NCBI GenBank assembly: GCA_947460345.1
Contig: CANHGM010000007.1
Span: 1-64,000, forward strand
DNA length: 64,000 nt
Direction of reading: 5' to 3'
Origin: Bacteroidota bacterium
GTDB lineage: Bacteria; Bacteroidota; Bacteroidia; UKL13-3
This document shows positions 55,947 through 63,521 of this stretch, piece after piece (position 1 is the first letter of the stretch; each line of letters opens with the position of its first letter). A program made the position numbers and the translations under genes. The notes below the pieces were generated by a model. That model was not told where the DNA came from. It saw only the letters and a program-made list of their open reading frames with translations, and searched no databases.

Positions 55947-56675
55947 ATGGAAAATGAAAGATTAGCTCATGAAATAGCTCACGGAAAAAAAATTGCAGAT
56001 AGAGCTGAAGATATTTGGGGATGGGATTCGCCGGCAGGCCAGATTAGAGCAAAACGAAGAGCAGGGTGGTTTGTAGATTTGGGTAAGTTTACTTCTAACG
56101 ATAAATTATTAGAAATTGGTTGTGGTACGGGTTTGTTTACAGGCATGGTATATGACCAAACCAAAGCTAATATTGTTGCTACTGATTTAGTAGATGATTT
56201 ATTAGATATAGCCAAAAAAAAATACCCTCAAATACATTTTAAAACAGAAGATGCAATGAATCTAAGTTTTGAAGCAAATAGTTTTGAGGGAGTATACGGC
56301 AGCAGTATTTTACATCATTTAAATTTTGAAACATCATTAGATGAAATATTGAGGGTATTAAAACCTGGCGGTAAAATGATATTTGCTGAACCCAATATGA
56401 TAAATCCACAAATTTTAATACAAAAAAACATACCTTATATAAAAGAAAAACTAGGAGACTCTCCTGATGAAACGGCCATTGTTAGATGGAGTTTTAAAAA
56501 ACTTCTCGAAAAAAAGGGGTTTGTAAATGTTCAAATATTTCCATACGATTTTTTACACCCATCTACTCCCAAGCCACTAATTCCTTTGGTAAATGGTATT
56601 GGTAAAATAATTGAAAAAATTCCTATAATGAAAGAAATTGCAGGTTCTGTTGTTATTTATGCTGAGAAAAAATAA
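55947..56675 (+). CDS. SAM-dependent class I methyltransferase
   Basis: 242 residues. Rossmann-fold methyltransferase of the UbiE/Methyltransf_11 type: LLEIGCGTGLFTGMV (motif I, SAM binding), ATDLVDDLLDIAKKK (motif II), TEDAMNLSFEANSFEGVYGSS, then ILHHLNFETSLDEILRVLKPGGKMIFAEP (motif III and post-motif). Substrate not readable. Because it is in the same transcript as a GT-C glycosyltransferase, it may methylate a sugar, a lipid or a polyprenyl-linked intermediate; this is inference from context. Confidence 0.85.
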   Translation: MENERLAHEIAHGKKIADRAEDIWGWDSPAGQIRAKRRAGWFVDLGKFTSNDKLLEIGCGTGLFTGMVYDQTKANIVATDLVDDLLDIAKKKYPQIHFKTEDAMNLSFEANSFEGVYGSSILHHLNFETSLDEILRVLKPGGKMIFAEPNMINPQILIQKNIPYIKEKLGDSPDETAIVRWSFKKLLEKKGFVNVQIFPYDFLHPSTPKPLIPLVNGIGKIIEKIPIMKEIAGSVVIYAEKK

Positions 56676-56734
56676 TATTTTTAAATTCTGACGTTTTATC
56701 TAATTCTGTTTTTAATTATTTATATATTACCCAA

Positions 56735-56742
56735 TATCTTTG
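56735..56742 (+). promoter_or_regulatory. -7 promoter element (TATCTTTG) of purQ
   Basis: TATCTTTG, 19 bases before the ATG at 56762; no clear -33 box seen. Confidence 0.55.
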
Positions 56743-56761
56743 TAACCTTAAATTAAAAAAC

Positions 56762-57463
56762 ATGAAATTTGGAGTAGTAGTTTTTCCTGGAAGTAATTGT
56801 GATGAAGACATGGTTTATGCAATTTCTTCTGTTTTGAAACAACCTGTAGTTAAACTGTGGCACAAAGAGCACACACTTCAAGATTGTGATTTTATTATTT
56901 TACCCGGTGGGTTCTCTTATGGCGATTATCTGAGGAGTGGTGCTTTGGCTAGATATTCTCCTATTATGCAAGAAGTAATTAATTTTGCTAACAATGGAGG
57001 TTTTGTTATGGGTATATGTAATGGTTTTCAAATTTTATGTGAAAGTCACTTGCTTCCTGGAGCATTATTAAGAAACGAAAAACAAATGTTTAAATGCGAT
57101 AATGTGTATTTAAAAGCAGAGAATAATCTTTCGCCAATGAATGCTCTTGTCCCAACTGATAAAGCCATCAAAATACCTATTGCTCATGGCGAAGGTAGGT
57201 TTTATTGCGATGAAAACACATTAAATTCAATTAAAGCCAATAACCAAATATTGTTTAGGTATTGTGATAAAGATGGAAACATTACTGCCGAATCAAATCC
57301 TAATGGTTCATTAGAAAACATTGCTGGCATATGCAATGCAGGTAAAAATGTGTTTGGAATGATGCCACATCCTGAAAGAGCCGTAGGTTTTGATTTAAAC
57401 AATATGGATGGTGAAATGATTTTAAATGGATTGCTTACTCTTGAAGCATTAAACGTTATTTAA
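56762..57463 (+). CDS. purQ: Phosphoribosylformylglycinamidine synthase, glutaminase subunit PurQ
   Basis: 233 residues. Supplies ammonia for the fourth step of purine synthesis, working with separate PurL and PurS. Class I glutaminase: VVFPGSNCDEDM at the start, LPGGFSYGDYLRSGALA, GICNGFQILCE with the nucleophilic Cys in GICNG, and MMPHPERA with catalytic His and Glu. All catalytic residues present. A separate purQ means the multi-subunit enzyme, not the large fused PurL. purL and purS are not in the window, but purN is near the right edge. Its end overlaps the dprA stop by 8 bases. Confidence 0.96.
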   Translation: MKFGVVVFPGSNCDEDMVYAISSVLKQPVVKLWHKEHTLQDCDFIILPGGFSYGDYLRSGALARYSPIMQEVINFANNGGFVMGICNGFQILCESHLLPGALLRNEKQMFKCDNVYLKAENNLSPMNALVPTDKAIKIPIAHGEGRFYCDENTLNSIKANNQILFRYCDKDGNITAESNPNGSLENIAGICNAGKNVFGMMPHPERAVGFDLNNMDGEMILNGLLTLEALNVI

Positions 57464-58565
57464 TTTCGAAATATTTACCCGGCAGACTTCTGATAACATC
57501 CTTCATTTCCATTTCAAGTAAATTCATGCTGGCTTGGTGTTGAGCTAAATTTAGTTCAAAACATATATCATCAATGCCTGTTTTTCCTTTTGTTTTTAGT
57601 AAATCAAAAATTCTTCTTTCATCAGGTGTAAGTGCAACAAATAATTGTTGTTGAACCGGTTTTTGGGTTTGAATATCCCACCTCATTTGATATTGTAAAT
57701 CACTTGCATTTTCAATTAAAGCTGCTTTGTTTGTTTTAATTAAATAATGACACCCCTCTGCATTTTCATCCGTTATTTTTCCGGGTAGTGCAAATACATC
57801 TCTGTCATATTGGAATGCTAATCCTGCTGTAATCATTGACCCACCCTTTTTTTTAGTTTCAACAACTACTATAGCATCGCACATACCTGCAACAATTCTG
57901 TTTCTTTCAGGAAAGTGTGTTTTATCAGGAATTATATCTGATAAATATTCAGTCAAAATTGAACCCCCCTCTTCAATAATTTGCTTTGCTAAAACTTTGT
58001 TTTGAGCAGGATATATATTTTTTAAACCACTTCCTAGAACACCCACCGTTTTTAAATTTGCTTTTAAAGAAGAACGGTGAGCAAATGTGTCTATACCTGA
58101 TGCAAGACCACTTACCACTAAACAACCTGTGTTTGATAGCTCGTGTATAAATTTCTCAGTCCATTCTTTGCCATACACTGTTGCATTTCTTGTACCTACC
58201 ACACTTATTACTTTAGGTACATTTAAATTTGTAGTTCCCATTCCAAACAAAACAATAGGAGGGTCAGGTATTTGTTTTAGTCTGATAGGATAGTGAGCAT
58301 CGGTATAAAAATAAACCTGAACATTGTTTTTTTCAATATATGAAAACTCATGTTCAAGCGATTTATATTCTTTAAATGATTTTATATTGTCGGCTATCTT
58401 TTCTCCAATTTCTGGAATCTTTATTAACTTAGATTTTGGCGTTTTAAAAACTTCGGTCGCACTACCACAAAAATTGATTAAATATTTTGCTAGTGTATTA
58501 CCTACCATAGGCACACGAGTAAGAGCAACACTGTTTGTTAATTCGTCGTTAATTTTACCCACCAA
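57456..58565 (-). CDS. dprA: DNA-processing protein DprA
   Basis: 369 residues. Binds incoming single-stranded DNA and loads RecA during natural transformation. Seen: N-terminal helix-hairpin-helix-like part (residues about 20-65), the Rossmann core with VVGTRNATVYGKEW, VVSGLASGIDTFAHRSSL, GVLGSGL, FPERNRIVAGMCDAIVVVE and GSMITAGLAFQYDRDVFALPG, and a C-terminal winged helix (about residues 305-369). Start TTG at 58565 or GTG three bases later. It begins 9 bases after asd, so it is co-transcribed. No comEA, comEC or pilus genes lie in the window. Confidence 0.95.
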   Translation of the reverse strand: MVGKINDELTNSVALTRVPMVGNTLAKYLINFCGSATEVFKTPKSKLIKIPEIGEKIADNIKSFKEYKSLEHEFSYIEKNNVQVYFYTDAHYPIRLKQIPDPPIVLFGMGTTNLNVPKVISVVGTRNATVYGKEWTEKFIHELSNTGCLVVSGLASGIDTFAHRSSLKANLKTVGVLGSGLKNIYPAQNKVLAKQIIEEGGSILTEYLSDIIPDKTHFPERNRIVAGMCDAIVVVETKKKGGSMITAGLAFQYDRDVFALPGKITDENAEGCHYLIKTNKAALIENASDLQYQMRWDIQTQKPVQQQLFVALTPDERRIFDLLKTKGKTGIDDICFELNLAQHQASMNLLEMEMKDVIRSLPGKYFEIK

Positions 58566-58574
58566 AATCTGTTT

Positions 58575-59561
58575 TTAGAAAAACTTAGAAACGATATATT
58601 CTGCAATTTGAACGGCATTGGTTGCAGCCCCTTTTCTAATATTATCAGCAACAATCCATAAATTTAATCCATTTTCTATAGTTTCATCTCTTCTAATTCG
58701 GCCAACAAATACCTCGTCTTTGCCCGCAGCTATAATTGGCATTGGATATATATTATTTTTTACTTCATCATACAATACTAATCCATCTTGAGTTGATAGG
58801 TCATTAAATATATCTTCAATTGCAAAAGGCTTATAAAAAGATATATTTACAGATTCGCTATGGCAAGCACTTACCGGAACTCTAACAGCCGTAGGAGAAA
58901 CTAATATATTTTTATCTCTCATTATTTTTTGCGTTTCGTTTACCATTTTCATTTCTTCTTTGGTATATCCGTTTTCTAAAAAGGTATCAATATGAGGTAA
59001 TACATTATTGTCTATAGCGTGGGCATATACTTTTGTTCCTTCTATGTTATTTCTTTCATTATTTAATTGGTCAACTGCTTTCATTCCTGAACCTGAAACT
59101 GATTGATAGGTAGAAACGACAACTCTGTTGATATGATATTTTTTATGAAGTGGATTTAATACCATAACCATTTGGATGGTAGAACAATTTGGGTTTGCTA
59201 TAATTTTAGTTTTAAGTGTAATAACGTCAGCATTAATTTCTGGAACTACTAATGGTATTTCATCTATCATTCTCCAAGCTGATGAATTATCAATTACAAA
59301 ACTTCCAACTTCAGCAAATTTTTCAGCCCACTCTAGTGAAGGACCAGAACCCGCAGAAAACAAGGCTATATCTGGTTTGGCTGCTAACACTTCACCGATC
59401 TTTTTTACTTTAACAACCTCGTTTTTATAAGTAATCTCTATTCCAGCTGACTTATCGCTTGCTCCCAATAATAATTCAGTGAGTGGGAAATTTCTTTCTT
59501 CTAACACTTTTATCATGGTTGTTCCTACTAAACCTGTAGCTCCTATAACTGCAATTTTCAT
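58575..59561 (-). CDS. asd: Aspartate-semialdehyde dehydrogenase
   Basis: 328 residues. NADP-dependent enzyme turning aspartyl phosphate into aspartate semialdehyde for Lys, Met, Thr and diaminopimelate synthesis. Seen: MKIAVIGATGLVGTTMIKVL (NADP site), SAGSGPSLEWAEKFA, NPNCSTIQMVM with the catalytic Cys in NCST, STYQSVSGSG, and RVPVSACHSESVNI with the catalytic His. Full length. The gene precedes dprA by 9 bases. ATG start; the expected promoter is in the 137-base divergent region shared with the sigma factor gene, without a clear TAnnTTTG. Confidence 0.96.
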   Translation of the reverse strand: MKIAVIGATGLVGTTMIKVLEERNFPLTELLLGASDKSAGIEITYKNEVVKVKKIGEVLAAKPDIALFSAGSGPSLEWAEKFAEVGSFVIDNSSAWRMIDEIPLVVPEINADVITLKTKIIANPNCSTIQMVMVLNPLHKKYHINRVVVSTYQSVSGSGMKAVDQLNNERNNIEGTKVYAHAIDNNVLPHIDTFLENGYTKEEMKMVNETQKIMRDKNILVSPTAVRVPVSACHSESVNISFYKPFAIEDIFNDLSTQDGLVLYDEVKNNIYPMPIIAAGKDEVFVGRIRRDETIENGLNLWIVADNIRKGAATNAVQIAEYIVSKFF

Positions 59562-59698
59562 ATATAGTTTTTTTGTTGCAAATTTGATGTGATTTTATAG
59601 AGAAAAAAAATAATTTTGTTAACTGCTTATCAATCTTTTATAAACATTCAAAAAAATCAAGGCAACTATTCTATAATTTTAAGTCAAAGTATCAAAAG

Positions 59699-60265
59699 AT
59701 GGATGATGAAAAAGAGCTCATACAGAAATGTATTGATGGCGACAGGTATGCTATGAAGCAAATTTTTCAAAAACATTTTGGTAAAACAATGACAATTTGT
59801 TTAAGATATATAGATGGTAATGAAAATGCTCAAGACATTGCTCAAGAAGTGATGATTAAAGTATTTGATCATATAAAAGAGTTTAAATTTCAAAGCAGTC
59901 TTAGCACATGGGTTACTAGAATTGCTATTAATCAATGCATAAACTTTATCAATAAAAAAAACATTTTTGTATCTATAGAAGATCAAGATATATATCCAGA
60001 AAATATATACATAGAAGAAGAAGAGATAAAGCCTGAAGTAAATTCTGATTATATAATCGAACTTATTCAAAAACTGCCTACAGGCTACAGAACAGTTTTG
60101 AATCTATATGCCATCGAAAATTATACACACAACCAAATAGCACAAACTCTCGGCATTTCTGAAGGAACTTCAAAATCTCAATTATCTAAAGCAAGGCAAA
60201 TGCTAAAAAAATTGGTTTCTAATCACACCCCAACTATTGTAAAAACAACCAGTGAAAAAGAATAA
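59699..60265 (+). CDS. ECF-type RNA polymerase sigma factor
   Basis: 188 residues with sigma region 2 (about residues 25-90: YIDGNENAQDIAQEVMIKVFD, then LSTWVTRIAINQCINF) and region 4 (about 120-175: LPTGYRTVLNLYAIENYTHNQIA, then LGISEGTSKSQLSKARQML). An acidic linker (EEEEIKPE) joins them. There is no region 1.1 or 3, so it is an ECF member. It overlaps the next gene by 14 bases, so the two are translationally coupled. Its own promoter does not show TAnnTTTG, which would fit self-regulation, but that is inference. No classical anti-sigma factor is next to it. Confidence 0.92.
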   Translation: MDDEKELIQKCIDGDRYAMKQIFQKHFGKTMTICLRYIDGNENAQDIAQEVMIKVFDHIKEFKFQSSLSTWVTRIAINQCINFINKKNIFVSIEDQDIYPENIYIEEEEIKPEVNSDYIIELIQKLPTGYRTVLNLYAIENYTHNQIAQTLGISEGTSKSQLSKARQMLKKLVSNHTPTIVKTTSEKE

Positions 60266-61508
60266 AAAACATATAGACCAATGGTTAAAGGATACCGTTT
60301 CTGATGCAGAATACCATCCTAAAATGGAAGACTGGCAAGCATTTGAGGCGTTATATTTTAAAGAAAAAAAGAAAAAAGGGGTGTTATGGATATATCCTTT
60401 AATTATAATAATTGGGAGTTTAATTTATATATCTCAATTAGATAAAAATGAAAATAAAAAAACAGTATATCAAAAAAATTCAGAGGTAAAAAAACTCTCA
60501 AAAAACAAACCTAGTTTAACATCTGATCATTTAAAAGAAAATTCAAATTTTAATGACCAAAAAAATTATATAAGCTATGATAATTCAATCAAACACATCA
60601 ACATTTTAAATGATAATCAATCAAATAAATTATATAATTCTATAATAGAAAATAACAATGAAGCAGGGCTTACTAAAAGTACTTCAAACAATATAAGCAA
60701 TGAAGCAATTACTGATTCAAACAATAATATTTCTGATGTCAGTGATTCAGTTATATCTATATATAATAAAAATATAGATTCAATTCCTAAAGTATTAGAT
60801 AATATATACAATAAGCCAACAGATAAGAATAAGTATCCAAAACAATTATGGTATATGGGCATTGATACTTATTGTTTATTAGCTGGTAAACAAACATCAA
60901 CAAACAACAACATTGATGTGGAGCTAAGCAAGAAAATTAATTATATGGTTGAAGGTTTTATAGGGTTAAATATAAAGAAAAATATAAATATTCAAACAGG
61001 GTTGGGTTTTTACCAAACACATTTCAATACAATCTCCAATGAGAATTCTTTAAACGTTAACACTAGTTTTAGCCAAGTAACCAATATCAATATAGATACA
61101 TCTTCTAAAAGGTTGGTAAAGGTTACTCATCAAATAGCTCAATATGATACTGTTTACTCTCAAAGTAAAAAACAAGCTTCTGTCAGCATAAACTATATAT
61201 ATTTGCCTGTAAATATAAAATATCAACTTCCTATATCTAAAAAATTAAACTTAACTACAACAATCGGATTTAATTATTATATTCAAACATCAACCAAAAT
61301 TACAGGAGAAGGATTAACTCAAATTTCTCTGTTACCAAAGACCAATAAGTCCGTCAACCTAGGATTAGATATGGGATATAAAATAGCAAATAAATTACAA
61401 TTGTCAGCAGGTATATACCTATATACATTCACTAAAAACACAAATATATATTTAATAACTCATCAACAAAATTTAAACGCTCACCTTGGAGTTATATATT
61501 CATTTTAA
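60252..61508 (+). CDS. Inner-membrane-anchored protein with C-terminal outer-membrane beta-barrel
   Basis: 418 residues. Start GTG at 60252, inside the sigma gene. Residues 1-42 are cytoplasmic and charged (KHIDQWLKDTVSDAEYHPKMEDWQAFEALY), in the place of an anti-sigma domain. Residues about 43-61 are one membrane helix (GVLWIYPLIIIIGSLIYIS). Residues about 64-200 are a long Asn/Ser/Lys-rich linker. Residues about 205-418 look like an eight-to-ten-strand outer-membrane barrel (INYIYLPVNIKYQLPISKKL, then KINYMVEGFIGLNIKK), ending AHLGVIYSF with the terminal Phe. Such a layout would span both membranes and could carry a signal from outside to the sigma factor. That role is inference from architecture and position. 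Confidence 0.78.
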   Translation: MKKNKKHIDQWLKDTVSDAEYHPKMEDWQAFEALYFKEKKKKGVLWIYPLIIIIGSLIYISQLDKNENKKTVYQKNSEVKKLSKNKPSLTSDHLKENSNFNDQKNYISYDNSIKHINILNDNQSNKLYNSIIENNNEAGLTKSTSNNISNEAITDSNNNISDVSDSVISIYNKNIDSIPKVLDNIYNKPTDKNKYPKQLWYMGIDTYCLLAGKQTSTNNNIDVELSKKINYMVEGFIGLNIKKNINIQTGLGFYQTHFNTISNENSLNVNTSFSQVTNINIDTSSKRLVKVTHQIAQYDTVYSQSKKQASVSINYIYLPVNIKYQLPISKKLNLTTTIGFNYYIQTSTKITGEGLTQISLLPKTNKSVNLGLDMGYKIANKLQLSAGIYLYTFTKNTNIYLITHQQNLNAHLGVIYSF

Positions 61509-61526
61509 ACAACAATCAATTCAAAT

Positions 61527-63467
61527 ATGAAACATTTATTTCACAAATTATTATTTCTAAGCACTTTTATTGTTTTAACCAATATAGTGCAAGCACAATG
61601 TAAAGCTTTATTTCAGTATAGTGCCAATGGTACTAACGTTAATTTTTATGACTCATCGATAACCGCTACAGGAAATGTTTCTTATAGATGGACATTTGGT
61701 GATGGTACAAGTTCAAACGTAAAAAACCCTTCTCATTCTTATAATAGTTTTGGGCCATATACCGTTTGTTTAATCGTAAAAGATTCATTTTGTTCTGATA
61801 CTACTTGTATGTCAATTTCTCTAGGCGGCTCAGGCGGGGGTTGTAAAGCTAAATTTACTGATAGTACTAGTGCTCTTGATGCTTATTTTTATAGTACTTC
61901 TATTGGTACATCAAACAATACTACATATACTTGGGATTTTGGTGACAATACAACTGATAGCACTCAAAATCCAACACATAGATATGCTGCATCAGGTCAA
62001 TACTATGTTTGCTTGAGTATAAGCGATAGCAACTGTAATGATAACTTTTGTCAAATGATTACAGTTTCATCAAATGGAAGTAATTGTACTGCTAAATTTA
62101 TAGATAGTATTGTTGGTAATAAAGTTTATTTTACCAATTATTCAGTCGGGTCAAATGGTAGTAAAGGATTTAATTCGAGTTGGAGCTTTGGAGATAGCTC
62201 TTTTGCAACAGGAACAAACGCTAGCCATACTTATAGTACACCTGGTGTTTACTACGTGTGTTTAACAATTTCAGATAGCAATTGCAGTGATACCTATTGT
62301 GCAACTATAACTATTGGAAACCCTAACGGTGGAGGGTGTAATGCTGACTTTAGTTATACCAACAACCAAAAAAATGTATCGTTTACTAACTTGTCTACCA
62401 GTTTTGGAAACCCAACATATAGATGGAGCTTTGGAGATGGAACTTCTAGCACTTCTGCTAACCCATCTCACCAATATAATTCTTATGGCTCTTTTACTGT
62501 ATGCTTAATTATATCAGACAGTAATTGTAGCGATACAATCTGTAAAAATATTTCAGTATATAATAAATATGCTCTTTCTGGTGCTATAATATTAAAAAAT
62601 ACAAACCTAGCTGCATATCCTGCTATGGTTTGGGCTATTGTGTATGACACTACAGCAGGTGGAACTTTAACTGCAATTGACTCAACATATACTGATAGTG
62701 TTGGGTTCTATATGTTTAATTTAGTCATTGGTGATTATTTAATTAAAGCTGCTCTGGTAGATACAAATGCTGCTAACTACCATAGTTTTATGCCTACTTA
62801 TTATAACGACAAATTGAGATGGGATACTGCAAACTTAATTACCTTAAACAGCAATATGCAAAATATAGATATTAATTTACTTGCTGGTAACAACCCTGGA
62901 GGACCTGGTTTTATTGGAGGAAAAGTTTCTCAAGGTGCAAATAAAAATGGCAATATAGGCGACCCAATGAAAGGTGTTTATATCATGCTTACTAATGATA
63001 AAGATGAACCTGTTACATATACTTACTCTGATGTAAATGGTAACTACTCATTTAGTAACCTTGCTTATGGTACATATACCATCACTGGTGATATGGTAGG
63101 TAAAAAAGCATATAGTTTACAAGTAAGTATTAGCAACCAAAAGCCGTCTATTACCAATGTAAATGTTGAAATTAATTCAGTGTCTGTTGTCGTTCAAAAT
63201 GGTATCACAAATGAATCAAACTATAGTAAAATTAATGGTTTAGCTGTTTACCCAAATCCTGCTTCTGATTATATATATATCAAACAAGAAAAGAATGAAA
63301 AATATATCATCGATATCATTGATATCACTGGGAAATCTATTCAACTTACTTCATCAAATGAATCTATAGCAACCATCAATGTTTCAGACTTACAGAGTGG
63401 AATATATATCATTAAAGTTACTGATTCAAAAGGTAATATTGGCATATACAAAACTGTAAAAAACTAA
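61527..63467 (+). CDS. PKD-repeat surface protein with T9SS sorting domain
   Basis: 646 residues. Signal peptide MKHLFHKLLFLSTFIVLTNIVQAQ. Four PKD domains in a row (about residues 25-345), each with a variant of WTFGDGT or WDFGDNT, a PSHSYNSFG or PTHRYAASG turn, YTVCLIVKD and a Cys pair. Then two SpaA/carboxypeptidase-regulatory-like beta domains (about 350-540) and the T9SS C-terminal domain (about 575-646: LAVYPNPASDYIYIKQ, DITGKSIQL, LQSGIYIIKVTDSKG). It is exported by the type IX system and anchored at the surface. It starts 18 bases after the barrel gene and is the third gene of the ECF operon. Confidence 0.9.
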   Translation: MKHLFHKLLFLSTFIVLTNIVQAQCKALFQYSANGTNVNFYDSSITATGNVSYRWTFGDGTSSNVKNPSHSYNSFGPYTVCLIVKDSFCSDTTCMSISLGGSGGGCKAKFTDSTSALDAYFYSTSIGTSNNTTYTWDFGDNTTDSTQNPTHRYAASGQYYVCLSISDSNCNDNFCQMITVSSNGSNCTAKFIDSIVGNKVYFTNYSVGSNGSKGFNSSWSFGDSSFATGTNASHTYSTPGVYYVCLTISDSNCSDTYCATITIGNPNGGGCNADFSYTNNQKNVSFTNLSTSFGNPTYRWSFGDGTSSTSANPSHQYNSYGSFTVCLIISDSNCSDTICKNISVYNKYALSGAIILKNTNLAAYPAMVWAIVYDTTAGGTLTAIDSTYTDSVGFYMFNLVIGDYLIKAALVDTNAANYHSFMPTYYNDKLRWDTANLITLNSNMQNIDINLLAGNNPGGPGFIGGKVSQGANKNGNIGDPMKGVYIMLTNDKDEPVTYTYSDVNGNYSFSNLAYGTYTITGDMVGKKAYSLQVSISNQKPSITNVNVEINSVSVVVQNGITNESNYSKINGLAVYPNPASDYIYIKQEKNEKYIIDIIDITGKSIQLTSSNESIATINVSDLQSGIYIIKVTDSKGNIGIYKTVKN

Positions 63468-63483
63468 TAGATAATATTGTTAT

Positions 63484-63521
63484 AAAAAAACCGTCTTTGA
63501 AATTTCAGAGGCGGTTTTTTT
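63484..63521. terminator. Bidirectional terminator between the PKD gene and purN
   Basis: A 16-base stem (63485-63500 with 63505-63520, two G-T pairs, loop AATT) with six A on one side and six T on the other. It can end both convergent transcripts; the purN stop lies within its 3' arm. Confidence 0.85.
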
